This document shows, in pieces, positions 1 through 9,724 of a stretch of DNA of 36,945 bases. The DNA comes from Planctomycetaceae bacterium (GTDB taxonomy: Bacteria > Planctomycetota > Planctomycetia > Pirellulales > Pirellulaceae): NCBI GenBank assembly GCA_018660825.1, contig JABJJO010000133.1, forward strand, positions 1 through 36,945, read 5' to 3'. The translations under genes were made by a program, and so were the position numbers. The notes under the pieces are model-generated. The model ran no database searches. It was given only the letters and a program-made list of their open reading frames with translations, and was not told where the DNA came from. The first letter of the stretch is position 1. Each line of letters starts with the position of its first letter.

Positions 1-288
1 AAGCGTGATTACAACCATTTCCCACATTCGATTTTGTGGACGTCGAGCACCCAATAAAGACATAAAAGGGCAGAAGATTAATGAGTGTGCGCTGTATTGA
101 ATAGCCTCATGCCAATGACGGTCCGTCGCGGATAGCCCTTCATGTGGGGTTAGATGAACTAGGGCAATCGCCCAAATCGCAGTCAGCAGCCAACACCAGG
201 GTGAGATAAGCGTAGTCCCGCGAACCCGCGGCAGCGCAGCGACTAACAGCGCGGTGGCAATCAAAGCTAAGACGATCCCGATATTCAC
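1..288 (-). CDS. membrane protein, 5' part (runs off left edge)
   Basis: An open frame of exactly 96 codons runs from a GTG at 288 to the window edge with no stop. An in-frame TAA lies two codons upstream of the GTG, so translation cannot begin further out; no good Shine-Dalgarno is visible. The N-terminus (VNIGIVLALIATALLVAAL) is a transmembrane helix or uncleaved signal, followed by a second hydrophobic stretch around residues 27-42 (SPWCWLLTAIWAIALV), a short polar loop with WHEAIQ, and a third hydrophobic run near the edge. It is a multi-pass inner-membrane protein of unknown role. It diverges from the LRR lipoprotein gene, so 289-509 probably carries promoters for both. I do not recognise the family. 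Confidence 0.55.
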   Translation of the reverse strand, partial: MNIGIVLALIATALLVAALPRVRGTTLISPWCWLLTAIWAIALVHLTPHEGLSATDRHWHEAIQYSAHSLIFCPFMSLLGARRPQNRMWEMVVITL

Positions 289-509
289 TTGTTAACTGCT
301 TGTCTCGACCTGTTCTGAATGATCAATGTCTCTGCCAACCGTTGTAACCCGCAGAGCTTTATGGCGAATTCAAATATAAAGGTTTCACACACATTCTGGT
401 CATTGAATCTACCATTGTTCGTGATTATCATAAACTCTTGCGCTATTAATATCGTACTAACCTTGTTGATTCAATTAACGAATTGTTTATGCATTACTAA
501 GAAAGCGGA

Positions 510-1865
510 ATGGCTCGAATGTTTTCACAGTCAGCACTAGTGTCTAAGCATCCATCATTGTTCCTATTGGCGATCTTGCCAATTTTGTTGGCATGCGGTT
601 GTACTGACGATTCAACCGAAATCTCTAGTGTGGCAACGGGCGCTACGCCCATCGCAAATCAACCCGTTCCCGCTGAGCCACGGCCGGCAGACAGCGCCGC
701 AGCGATCAAAAAAATCGAAGACATGTATGGTGAAGTTTTTAAAGCGGACGATGGCATTGTTAACTTTGTGGATTTTGGAGGCGCGTTTGGTGAAAGTGTC
801 GATTTGAGCGTGTTGTCTGGCGTACCCTATGTAGAGCGATTAGTACTCAACGGTGCCAGCGTCTCTGATGATGACCTAGTGCACCTCAAGGATCTAAAGT
901 ATCTCAAAATTCTCGATTTAGGTGAAACAAGGGTCTCTGATGCGGGCATGTTGACACTCAAGTCTGTGAAGTCCTTAGAAGAAATAAATCTCCAACGTAC
1001 GGATATCACTGATGCAGGTTTTGGCCATTTGTTGGCACTCCCAAAACTACGACGATTCAAGATGGTTCGTTGCAAGATATCCGATGCAGGTTTAGCACTT
1101 GTCAAAGATCGCACGGATATTATTGTGCTAGATCTCAAAGAATGTATTAACGTTTCTGATGCAGGCCTAGCTCATCTAGCAGGTGTTAAAGACTTGAAGT
1201 TCTTACGCGTCTGGGGTTCACAAATCACTGACCAAGGCATGGTTTATCTTGTCGGACTTGCCAAACTAGTGCACTTGGGATTAGATGACACTAAGGTTGG
1301 TGACGCAGGTATGGTATCGATTGGTAAGTTAAAAAATCTAGAAAACCTAGAGATGTATCAAACCGGTATCACGAGCGCTGGAATTGAGTCGATTGCTGGG
1401 CTGCATAAACTGAAGTACCTTAAGGTACGTGGCACGCTCGTTGGTTCAACAGCTATGAATGCATTGGCGAATATGACAGCGTTGAAACGGCTCGACCTAA
1501 GTGAAACTCAAGTGGGTGATGCAGGCCTTGCTGATTTATCTAAGCTGACGAGCATCCAAGACTTAAATTTGTGGGCGACTCAAGTCACCGACGCAGGTTT
1601 AAGTCATTTGACGAGTTTAACGAATCTCACAATACTAAATTTAGACCAAACCCACGTTGGTGATGAGGGATTAATACAAATTGGCAAGCTATCGACCCTT
1701 AAAAATCTCATCCTCCGCTCAACTCAAATCACTGATGACGGCATCGAACATTTGTCCACGTTGACAAACCTAGAAGATCTTAATGTCGAGTTTTGCACAA
1801 GTCTTGGAGATACAGGTAAAAAGCGGATCCAAGAAAAACTGCCTAAGGTGGTCCTCACGCAATAA
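510..1865 (+). CDS. leucine-rich-repeat lipoprotein
   Basis: This 451-residue protein has a lipoprotein signal (ILPILLACGC; likely lipidated Cys29) followed by a polar Ser/Thr/Pro/Ala linker. From about residue 107 to the end I count 14 near-perfect 24-residue leucine-rich repeats with the core L..L.L..T.V.DAGL..L..L, the ribonuclease-inhibitor-like type common in planctomycete surface proteins. Such solenoids usually bind proteins or glycans, and no enzymatic domain is present. The last repeat is degenerate and ends in KLPKVVLTQ, a C-terminal cap. It begins a same-strand series leading into the ABC transporter genes. A predicted location on the outer leaflet of the cytoplasmic membrane or on the outer membrane is inference. 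The start ATG has only a weak purine run (GAAAGCGGA) in front. Confidence 0.88.
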   Translation: MARMFSQSALVSKHPSLFLLAILPILLACGCTDDSTEISSVATGATPIANQPVPAEPRPADSAAAIKKIEDMYGEVFKADDGIVNFVDFGGAFGESVDLSVLSGVPYVERLVLNGASVSDDDLVHLKDLKYLKILDLGETRVSDAGMLTLKSVKSLEEINLQRTDITDAGFGHLLALPKLRRFKMVRCKISDAGLALVKDRTDIIVLDLKECINVSDAGLAHLAGVKDLKFLRVWGSQITDQGMVYLVGLAKLVHLGLDDTKVGDAGMVSIGKLKNLENLEMYQTGITSAGIESIAGLHKLKYLKVRGTLVGSTAMNALANMTALKRLDLSETQVGDAGLADLSKLTSIQDLNLWATQVTDAGLSHLTSLTNLTILNLDQTHVGDEGLIQIGKLSTLKNLILRSTQITDDGIEHLSTLTNLEDLNVEFCTSLGDTGKKRIQEKLPKVVLTQ

Positions 1866-1939
1866 CCCTTATCTGTCCAACGCCCGTAGAATCTAACATG
1901 CGCTTTTCCATCCATTTCTCAAACCGAACTGACGAATTC

Positions 1940-4696
1940 ATGAATTTACGATCCTTCCAAATATCAAGGCGATGGTTAACCGTAGTGTGGGCCTGCAGTT
2001 TTTGCTTAGCAAGTAACGTTTCCGTCGCGCAAGAAGGTCAAGCAGCGCCAGCGGAAGCTGAGACAACAGTCGGGGAAAAAGCTCCTCCGCGCAAGCCACT
2101 CACCGAGCCTGTTGCTCAACGTATAGGTGTGACGTCAGGGTTTGGTTCGTTTATTCCAGATCGATGGGGGATTCTGTCGGCTGAGGTTTGGAACCCTACC
2201 GATCGTGAACAAAAGATGTCGATTAAGGCAAATTGGGAAACGGAGAACCCTGCAGACAATGCCGTGCAGTTTACACGGACGTTCATCGTACCCGCGATGA
2301 CTCGTCGCGTTGTGTGGTACCCAATTCGAGTACCGGACCATGAACCGGAAAACGAACGCTTGCAGTTTGGTCGTTTGATGTTGCGCAGCATTATTTCTCG
2401 TGAAGAGGGTGGTGCTGAGGTGATGGTTGTCAGTCCGTTACAAAAAGTTCACGCTGCCGCTCAGATTAATACCGAGTTCAACAAGCCTGCACTGGGTTTC
2501 ATTCCAGAGGATGAATCCGCGACGATAGAAATGCGAAATTATCTTGCAAAGCGAGGCGTTGATTTCGAGGACGTAAATAGTATTACATCGCGAATGCTGA
2601 CATCGATTAGGCTGACGAGAAAGCTTGGTGGTGTAATGTTTAAACCCAGCCTATCAGGCATCGCTCCCAGTCCATTGTCGTTAGATGGCCTCGATCAACT
2701 CGTTATTGCTGACGGTCGATATTCCGAAGATGTTTCATTAACCAATTCGATTCGTAGCTGGATCATGGGCGGCGGGCGTGCTTGGGTTATGCTTGACCGA
2801 ACCGGCACAGCGTTCGCTCGTCGTTTGCTCGGTGACTCGTTGAATTTAGTCGAACTAGAAACTCGCGAGCTCAATACGGTCGTAATCACTTCAATTGCAG
2901 GCGGTCAACGATTGGTTGGATCTCAAACCGATTATGATACTCCCGTTCGCATGATCAACGTGATGGTTGATGGAGTTGAGATTACACATGAAGTTGGCGA
3001 TATTCCGGCAGCTTTTTGGATGAAGTATGGTAACGGAGAAATTCTGTTCACGACACTTAGCAGTGAAGCTTGGGTACGGAACCGTACGCATCCCAAGATT
3101 TCCAAGGATCTGCTAGCGCTCGAACCCTTGGAAGATTTAATGAACCGTTTCTATACGCCGACGGAAAAAGCTTTAACTGATTTTGCGGTAACCGCTACGG
3201 AAAAGAAATTGATGGTTGCTAAGAATAGTGATGATCCCCCGACCGTAGCAGACAAGAATCACCGCTTAGCTCAATACACAGCGACTTCGAAAGTAAAAGA
3301 CATTGATTTTTTTCTGAAACAGAAAATTGGTTGGGAAATTGTTCCGCGGGGACACATCATCGCAGTGTTCGCAGTTTTTTGTGGTGCTATTATTGCCATG
3401 GGATTCTTTCTGCATCGCAAAGGTCGTTTAGAGTTGATTCTAGCCGGTGCCCCAGTCATTGTGATTGTTCTTTCGAGTTATCTATATGTTGTTGGTTCAT
3501 CCAAACGAAGTAGCCTAGAGAATCTTGTCGGCTCGGTACAGTTTATAAACGCGGAGCACGGATCACGAAATATTGTGATTCGGGGGATTGGAGCTGTTTA
3601 TAGCAAGGAAACGGCAATCGATGATATCGAGGTGACTGGTGGCGGAGTCTTTTGGCCTGATATGGCAGGATTGGAGGGCACTAATATTCGCATGGTTTGG
3701 ACTGATATGGATCAATGGCATTGGGAAGGATTGGATACGTTTGGAGGAATTGTCCGTAGTTATCCGTTTGAAAAGCCGCTTCAATTAGAAAATTCCATGG
3801 AAGCAACGGCAACATTGACCGCTGAAGGGTTGGTTGGAAGTTATCAGTTTCCGGGGCTCAAGGATATTGATCATGCCATGTTGGTAAGTCCTCAAGGCGA
3901 GCGCAGTAGCGTAGAACTTGTCGATGGCAAACTCAAAGTATCCGGTGCGGAACTATCTAACAGCGAATTTGATACGTCAACGACGTTCAAGGATGGTGAA
4001 GCGATTCGACGATTAGCGTTTGTCAATTCTCTTTTGAGTCGCAATGAAAACCAAACGGTCACATTCCCGTCACGCTATACGTTACTTGTCTGGAGTTCAC
4101 CGCTCGATCTTGGTTTCATGTTTCCGGGCGATCCCAATAAAATGGGATCAGCTTTGACATCCATTCCGTTGCATGTTGAGAACACAAAACCAGCGACGCG
4201 GTTTGTCGTGCCATCGATCTACCAACAATACGATGTGGTGAGGGCCACTGGTATTGGAGCGTCCGTTGTGTATGACAATGTTAAAGGTGAGTGGGCACGT
4301 ACGCCGCACAATTCACGACACCAATTTTGGATTCGCACGAAAGTTCCTGCATCCGTGTTGCCGGCGAAGATCACCAAAGCGACTGTTTTGATGGACATCT
4401 CAGCCGGGGGACGCCCCGTCAATTCCGTGGGAGGGTTTTTTGATGATGAGGGTCATCTCATTACGAAAATTCTTGATACGGCCCAATCGCCAAAAGCGGT
4501 AATCGAGTTTGTTTTTGATGATATAACCTACTTGAACGTCAACCAAAACGGCTATCTGCACTTAGGATTCAGTGTCGGACTAGATCCGATTGATGGTGAA
4601 ACACGTGAAGAGATGCGAACGAGAGATACAAATTATTCGTGGGAAATCCGTGATGTGGATATTTCGCTTGAAGGCGAGACCCTAGCACGACCCTAA
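1940..4696 (+). CDS. large exported membrane-anchored protein of ABC operon
   Basis: The frame is open from an ATG at 1898, but the ATG at 1940 gives a normal signal peptide (RRWLTVVWACSFCLASNVSVAQE, probable cleavage after SVA), so I prefer it: 918 residues. Neither start has a good Shine-Dalgarno. After an Ala/Glu/Pro-rich linker comes a beta-rich region starting VTSGFGSFIPDRWG. Then follows an alpha/beta segment (DQLVIADGRYS, and a glycine run before RAWVMLD) like the glutamine-amidotransferase-fold domains in proteins next to ABC-2 exporters. Two adjacent transmembrane helices (about residues 470-518 of this start) anchor the middle, and a second beta-rich extracytoplasmic domain ends the protein. 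The next genes are an ABC ATPase and permease, so this is likely the exporter's periplasmic partner, by analogy with GldG-type proteins. That analogy is inference; the family is not recognised. Confidence 0.8.
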   Translation: MNLRSFQISRRWLTVVWACSFCLASNVSVAQEGQAAPAEAETTVGEKAPPRKPLTEPVAQRIGVTSGFGSFIPDRWGILSAEVWNPTDREQKMSIKANWETENPADNAVQFTRTFIVPAMTRRVVWYPIRVPDHEPENERLQFGRLMLRSIISREEGGAEVMVVSPLQKVHAAAQINTEFNKPALGFIPEDESATIEMRNYLAKRGVDFEDVNSITSRMLTSIRLTRKLGGVMFKPSLSGIAPSPLSLDGLDQLVIADGRYSEDVSLTNSIRSWIMGGGRAWVMLDRTGTAFARRLLGDSLNLVELETRELNTVVITSIAGGQRLVGSQTDYDTPVRMINVMVDGVEITHEVGDIPAAFWMKYGNGEILFTTLSSEAWVRNRTHPKISKDLLALEPLEDLMNRFYTPTEKALTDFAVTATEKKLMVAKNSDDPPTVADKNHRLAQYTATSKVKDIDFFLKQKIGWEIVPRGHIIAVFAVFCGAIIAMGFFLHRKGRLELILAGAPVIVIVLSSYLYVVGSSKRSSLENLVGSVQFINAEHGSRNIVIRGIGAVYSKETAIDDIEVTGGGVFWPDMAGLEGTNIRMVWTDMDQWHWEGLDTFGGIVRSYPFEKPLQLENSMEATATLTAEGLVGSYQFPGLKDIDHAMLVSPQGERSSVELVDGKLKVSGAELSNSEFDTSTTFKDGEAIRRLAFVNSLLSRNENQTVTFPSRYTLLVWSSPLDLGFMFPGDPNKMGSALTSIPLHVENTKPATRFVVPSIYQQYDVVRATGIGASVVYDNVKGEWARTPHNSRHQFWIRTKVPASVLPAKITKATVLMDISAGGRPVNSVGGFFDDEGHLITKILDTAQSPKAVIEFVFDDITYLNVNQNGYLHLGFSVGLDPIDGETREEMRTRDTNYSWEIRDVDISLEGETLARP

Positions 4697-4772
4697 CTCG
4701 GTTTCATAAATACAAACTATAACGCGAACACTTAAATCAATTATTTATTAATTACAATTCCCAGAGTGGAGT

Positions 4773-4776
4773 GAGG
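4773..4776 (+). promoter_or_regulatory. ribosome binding site of the ABC ATPase gene
   Basis: GAGG, preceded by an overlapping GGAG at 4768-4771, lies 7 bases before the ATG at 4784. It is one of the few strong Shine-Dalgarno sites in this window and fixes the start. The 87-base spacer before it is AT-rich, so a separate promoter for the transporter genes is possible. Confidence 0.6.
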
Positions 4777-4783
4777 CATTACG

Positions 4784-5803
4784 ATGGCTGAGCAAGCGGA
4801 TCAACTTAACCAAGACGATCAAACTGACAATGAGATAACTCCGTCACGTGACAAGGTTGTTGTTATTGAGAACTTGACCAAGAAATTTGGCGAGTTTACT
4901 GCCGTTGAAAATTTGTCGATGACGGTTGAACGTGGGCGTATATTGGGCTTTATTGGACCTAATGGTGCCGGTAAAACGACGACTATCAAAATCTTAGTTG
5001 GCCTCGCCAAACCTACGGAAGGTCGCGCGATCATCGCGGGTGTGGATTGTGTTGCCGAAGCACATCGCATCAAGAAACTTGTCGGTTATATGCCTGACCG
5101 ATTTGGTGGCTACAGTAATATGAGAGTACGCGAGTATCTTGATTTCTTTGGCGCCGCATTTAAGATTCCCAGCAAAGAGCGCAAAGCCCGCATCCAAGAA
5201 GTTTTGGAAATCACACGTGCGGTGTATATGCAAGATCGCTATGTCGAGGCACTCAGCCACGGTATGCAACAGCGGGTTGGTATTGCTCGAACCTTGCTAC
5301 ATGATCCGGAAGTATTAATTTTTGACGAGCCGGCAAACGGCTTGGACCCCGAAGCACGCATTGAAATGCGTGATTTAATATTACGACTGGCCGACCTCGG
5401 AAAAACATTGATTGTCACGAGTCATATCCTGCCAGAGCTAGCGAGAATTTGTGATCAAATTGGGATTATCAGTGCGGGTAAACTTCGCGCTTTTGGAACG
5501 ATGAATGAAATAAATGCCCAATTAGGTCAAATGCGGATGGTTGAAATTCAACTCAATGGAAATGCGGATTTAGACCGTGCCCAAGAAATTGTAAAACGCG
5601 AATTGACTCTTGCTGAAATCGCTGGCAGTCGCACGGAACAACTAATACGTTTTCGTGCGAACATTACTGAAGATTCAATGCAGGACCTGCTAAACACGCT
5701 AATCACTGAAAAAATTGCAATTTCTCAGTTCCGTGAAGTGCAAACTGACTTGGAAGATGCATTCTTGACCGTAACCAAAGAAGATAGAGCCAAAATGGTG
5801 TGA
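4784..5803 (+). CDS. ABC transporter ATP-binding protein (ABC-2 exporter type)
   Basis: A 339-residue cytoplasmic ATPase. Visible motifs are Walker A GPNGAGKTT (58-66), an ABC signature LSHGMQQR (157-164; His and Met replace the usual Gly and Gln), Walker B VLIFDEP (177-183, catalytic Glu182), the D-loop NGLDP and the H-loop His214 (VTSH). The Q-loop position reads GYMPD (Asp105 in place of Gln), as I have seen in other ABC-2-type ATPases of the CcmA/NatA class. Residues 230-339 form the accessory C-terminal domain typical of that class. The N-terminal 22 residues are acidic and probably disordered. It should energise the permease encoded 71 bases downstream and is likely co-transcribed with it. 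The cargo cannot be told from sequence. Confidence 0.95.
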   Translation: MAEQADQLNQDDQTDNEITPSRDKVVVIENLTKKFGEFTAVENLSMTVERGRILGFIGPNGAGKTTTIKILVGLAKPTEGRAIIAGVDCVAEAHRIKKLVGYMPDRFGGYSNMRVREYLDFFGAAFKIPSKERKARIQEVLEITRAVYMQDRYVEALSHGMQQRVGIARTLLHDPEVLIFDEPANGLDPEARIEMRDLILRLADLGKTLIVTSHILPELARICDQIGIISAGKLRAFGTMNEINAQLGQMRMVEIQLNGNADLDRAQEIVKRELTLAEIAGSRTEQLIRFRANITEDSMQDLLNTLITEKIAISQFREVQTDLEDAFLTVTKEDRAKMV

Positions 5804-5874
5804 GTTTTAACTCCAGCACCTCCTGATTTTTATCCAAACAAGCCAAACCTCAAAATAACCATAAGAAGAATCAA

Positions 5875-7641
5875 ATGTTCAACAACCCAATTGTTCATCG
5901 CGAATTAATCGGAATGATGCGGACAAAAAAAGCCGTAGCCATTCAGGTCATGTTGGTGATGATGTTTGCTTTACTTCTGGTCTTGCGGTGGCCGGCTGAA
6001 ACCTCTGATCTCAGTGGCATTAGTTCGATGCAGGTCTTCAAGTTGTTTTCCTATGGGATTCTCACAGCCATGATATTTTTGGTTCCCGTTTTCCCAGCCA
6101 CTTCCGTTATTCGTGAACGCATTCAAGGCACGTTGGCACTATTATTGAATTCCCCGATGCGGCCTATCGATATTTACATCGGTAAACTCGCTGGTGTGAT
6201 GATATTTGTTTTTCAATTATTGGTTCTTAGTATTCCTTCTTTGGTTGCTTGTTACGTAATGGGTGGGATTGAACTGAAGGGGCAGGTCCTCCCGCTGTAT
6301 GGAATTCTAATTCTTGCAGCACTACAGTATTCCACGATGGGTTTGATGATTAGCTGTATTACGAATTCAGTCGACGGTGCCCTTAAAATGACATACGGCA
6401 TCGTGCTGCTATTGTCAGTGATTGTGCTTGGCCCCCACCTGTTTTTGCAAGCCACACCAGGCATGCTAGCGGATGTAGCAAGTTGGATACGCTGTATATC
6501 GCCAATCCCCGCGGTGATGGATGTGGTGGGCCATGGTGATGTGGGATCGCAAGGAATCGATAGTAACGTTGATTCGATTAGTCGCTATGTCATTTTATCG
6601 CTTTCATCGCTGGTTGTGTTTGTGGCGATTCCATTGATCCGGCTAAATCAACGAATCTTGGATCGCTCGCGAAGTCAGGGAGCCTTGACACACCAAATGA
6701 GTGGTCTGATACAAACTCTCCGTATGGTTTTCTTTCTCGGGATGGATCCAAAAAAACGCGCTCCGAATATTCCTGCCTATCTTAACCCAGTGCTAATTAA
6801 AGAGTTCCGTAGTCGTCGATTTGGCCGAGCACATTGGATCGTGCGGATGATGGTGGGTTGTTTGCTGTTGTCATTGGCATTGATCTACATCACCACGCAG
6901 TACACGAACCAGTGGGGTGTCGAAACGATTGGTGGCATCATGGTTGTGATGCAAGTGAGTCTAGTTGTGTTAATCACACCTAGCCTCGCTGCGGGATTGA
7001 TCAGTTCTGAATTGGAATTTGATAGTTGGCGATTATTGCAGATGACACCACTCACATCTTTTCGAATTATTACAGGGAAAATTCTGAGCGTGGCAGTCAC
7101 GATTGGCTTAATTGTTTTAGCATCATTGCCTGGTTATGCCGTACTGGCAGCGATTGATAACACTTTGACGACTCAGATATGGCAAGTATGTGTTTGCTTG
7201 TTGATGACTTGTATCCTCGTCTTATCGATCAGCGCATTGATCAGTAGTCTGTTTCGCGTGACTGCGACTGCAACGATCGTTTCATTTTCGGTGATTATAA
7301 TTATCTTTGCCGGTACGTTCTTGTTTTGGATGGGTAAAGGAGCACCGTTTAGTGTTGACGTTGTTGAAACAGCTTTACTGTTTAACCCGCTGGCAACCGC
7401 ACTTACAATCATGAATATGCCCGGTTTCGACCCCGCTGAATTTACGCGACTTGCTCCGAGTGAAGTTTGGAGTAGTTCAACTGAAGACCTGTGGTCTGGA
7501 TTCCGTGTACCACTGGAAGCCATTGGATTCACACGAATCTCATTGGTCGTATCGTTTAATTGGATCATGACTGGTGCTATTTCAATGTTCTGTTTGATGT
7601 TGTTGTTTTTCCGAGTCCGCTTGCTTACTAAACCGCAATAG
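5875..7641 (+). CDS. fused double ABC-2 permease
   Basis: A 588-residue integral membrane protein with about 12 hydrophobic helices in two sets of six (roughly 20-255 and 330-580). The halves resemble each other: each opens with an amphipathic NP.[IV]..[RK]E element (NPIVHREL at 4; NPVLIKEF near 304) and then carries a first helix. Each then has a charged coupling segment before the third helix (RERIQGTLALLLNSPMRP against ELEFDSWRLLQMTPLTS). A single polypeptide could therefore supply both membrane halves of the exporter. A purine-rich AAGAAG lies just upstream of the start. It follows the ATPase gene and precedes an exported HEAT protein. The substrate is unknown; ABC-2 exporters move drugs, polysaccharides, lipids or gliding components. 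Confidence 0.9.
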   Translation: MFNNPIVHRELIGMMRTKKAVAIQVMLVMMFALLLVLRWPAETSDLSGISSMQVFKLFSYGILTAMIFLVPVFPATSVIRERIQGTLALLLNSPMRPIDIYIGKLAGVMIFVFQLLVLSIPSLVACYVMGGIELKGQVLPLYGILILAALQYSTMGLMISCITNSVDGALKMTYGIVLLLSVIVLGPHLFLQATPGMLADVASWIRCISPIPAVMDVVGHGDVGSQGIDSNVDSISRYVILSLSSLVVFVAIPLIRLNQRILDRSRSQGALTHQMSGLIQTLRMVFFLGMDPKKRAPNIPAYLNPVLIKEFRSRRFGRAHWIVRMMVGCLLLSLALIYITTQYTNQWGVETIGGIMVVMQVSLVVLITPSLAAGLISSELEFDSWRLLQMTPLTSFRIITGKILSVAVTIGLIVLASLPGYAVLAAIDNTLTTQIWQVCVCLLMTCILVLSISALISSLFRVTATATIVSFSVIIIIFAGTFLFWMGKGAPFSVDVVETALLFNPLATALTIMNMPGFDPAEFTRLAPSEVWSSSTEDLWSGFRVPLEAIGFTRISLVVSFNWIMTGAISMFCLMLLFFRVRLLTKPQ

Positions 7642-7694
7642 CCTTGATGCTGTTGTTTTTCACCTAAAACCTAACACTGTTGAAGTAATATAAA

Positions 7695-9512
7695 ATGCTC
7701 CACACTCTCAAATCACAATGGATCTTCGCTACGATTGGCATATTATTTGTTTGCCAAACAGCAGTCGGTCAAATTGACGTTATTACTGATGATTGGCCTA
7801 TGTTCTCGGACCCTCCGTTCGTTGACGAGCAACGGGTGCAAGAGGTGTCTGCGCAGTTAATTCCGACTTGGATTAAAGCCCTAGAAGCGGACGAGCAAGA
7901 ACTCAAGTTAGTGGCGGCGAAGACGATTGGCAAAGCGGCGGAGTTGGGAGTTGCCGGCCTCGACGTAACTATCACTCCGTTAATCGCCTTGGTCACTGAC
8001 CCAGATAATCGTGCTCTAGTACGGCACACAGCAGCTATGTCGCTTGTTCAGTTGAATGCAAAACAAGCAGGTGAGAGTTTGCTGGAGTTAGTTAAATCCG
8101 GTGATTTTGATTTATCGGCAATCGTAGAGCCTGCTTTTGCTGAATGGGATACGGCGGGTGCTGTTGAAGTTTGGCGAACGAGGATTGTTGAATTCCAAAG
8201 CAAGAAACAAAAGTCCTCCTCATTATTTCGCTTGGCCATTGCTGGGCTCGGGAAAATTGGTAACGACGCAGATCGTCAGTCGTTGGTGGCCATTGCCAAA
8301 GATACTGAACAAAATGCTGTGTTGCGAATTGCGGCCGCTCGTAGCGTCGCCGGAACTCTTGTACAACCAGATTTGGAAATTGCCGAAAAACTAACGGCGA
8401 CAAACAGAGTTGCTGATTATTTGATTGCGGCTTTACTTGCGTCCTCGCCGCCAAGTGATGAGAATCGTGATCGCAGCTTGGCTATGATTACAAAATTAGT
8501 GAACAGCAAACATTCAACGGTCCATGTGGTCGCATATGAAGCTTTGGCAAAATGGAATCCGGCGGCGGTTCTTGGTTTTGGACAGCAAGTCACGAATCAT
8601 TTTCATTTTCGAGTTCGTGGTGCCTATGCAAATTCGTTAAACCAATTGATTACTGCGGATAATGTTCTTGAATTAGCAACGTTTCTAAATGACCCGCATC
8701 CACAGATACGCATGCAGGTTCGAGAGTGGTTGCTAACTGCTAGCAAAACCGAGGAATTGTTGCCCAGTGTTATCAGTGCGATGCAATCTGCGATAGTTAG
8801 TGACCACTGGAGAATGCAAGAACAGGCCATGCATATTGCAGTTGCGCTAGATCAAAAGCAGGTTGCCGTTGATATTATCGAATTACTAAAAAGTCAGCGG
8901 AATGAAGTGATCGCCACGTCAGGTTGGGCTCTGCGGCGATTGGCCGTGCCGGATACATTGCCGCAAATACTGGAATATTGCGAAGGTCTGAAGGTCGCTT
9001 TCGAAGGTGAAAAACTGCCCTACGACACGATGTTTTCCATCAATGAACAAGTAGCGCATTTGTTCCAGATGTTTGGGCAGATGAAATATGCAAAGTCAAT
9101 GCCGTTGATGTACCGTTTCATTCGTAAGAACCAATTGATTCGATTTCGTGTCCGCTCGTCTGCAGTTTGGGCCGCTGGGCTTATTTATGAAGGCGATCTT
9201 CATGGTGATCCAAAGCTTGAAAAAGTACTATTGGAGCGACTCAACGACGACGCTCCTATGCCGCCTGAGGATGATCTCGTGAAACGCATGGCGTGTATTA
9301 GCTTGGCCCGCATGGAATCTAAAGGTACTGAGACAATTAGTTCGTTATGGAAATATCATGGGCGTACAAAACCCTTTGGAGCATTGCGGGGCGGAACCGA
9401 GTACGCTTTGGAGCGATTGATCGCTGAAAAGTTCCCGACGCCCGCCGCCAAAATCTACTCGACTGGTCCTTGGTTACTAGAGCCCTACGAGTTTAAGTCC
9501 GATAGCGAATGA
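7695..9512 (+). CDS. exported HEAT-repeat protein
   Basis: A 605-residue protein with a signal peptide (SQWIFATIGILFVCQTAVGQ, cleavage near residue 26). The rest is alpha-solenoid: repeated helix pairs such as LKLVAAKTIGKAAELG, ALVRHTAAMSLVQLN, AVLRIAAARSVAG and PQIRMQVREWLL match the HEAT/PBS-lyase-like pattern used as a protein-binding scaffold. There is no catalytic motif. It lies 53 bases after the permease gene on the same strand, so it is probably the last gene of the transporter operon and may act as its extracytoplasmic adaptor (inference). The following 212 bases, 9513-9724, hold no gene and no convincing terminator. Confidence 0.85.
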   Translation: MLHTLKSQWIFATIGILFVCQTAVGQIDVITDDWPMFSDPPFVDEQRVQEVSAQLIPTWIKALEADEQELKLVAAKTIGKAAELGVAGLDVTITPLIALVTDPDNRALVRHTAAMSLVQLNAKQAGESLLELVKSGDFDLSAIVEPAFAEWDTAGAVEVWRTRIVEFQSKKQKSSSLFRLAIAGLGKIGNDADRQSLVAIAKDTEQNAVLRIAAARSVAGTLVQPDLEIAEKLTATNRVADYLIAALLASSPPSDENRDRSLAMITKLVNSKHSTVHVVAYEALAKWNPAAVLGFGQQVTNHFHFRVRGAYANSLNQLITADNVLELATFLNDPHPQIRMQVREWLLTASKTEELLPSVISAMQSAIVSDHWRMQEQAMHIAVALDQKQVAVDIIELLKSQRNEVIATSGWALRRLAVPDTLPQILEYCEGLKVAFEGEKLPYDTMFSINEQVAHLFQMFGQMKYAKSMPLMYRFIRKNQLIRFRVRSSAVWAAGLIYEGDLHGDPKLEKVLLERLNDDAPMPPEDDLVKRMACISLARMESKGTETISSLWKYHGRTKPFGALRGGTEYALERLIAEKFPTPAAKIYSTGPWLLEPYEFKSDSE

Positions 9513-9724
9513 TGCAATGCGTTGGGCAGACTGGCGAAATAAACGTCACAACGATTTGGTTATATATTTCTGGGGACTTAGGAACCACCTATATTCCTGT
9601 CGTTTTGAACCTGGGAGTTCCCTCCCCCATAATTTGATTTGCTGTTGAGTAGCAGATGTTTTACGATAGGGTAATACAAGGACGACTATTAAATCTCTTC
9701 AAGACGTTTGGGTAACATACGCGT

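Noticed and set aside
319-540. 73-codon plus-strand frame before the LRR gene
   Set aside because: It overlaps the LRR lipoprotein start, has no ribosome binding site and no recognisable pattern; the region is better read as a divergent promoter spacer.
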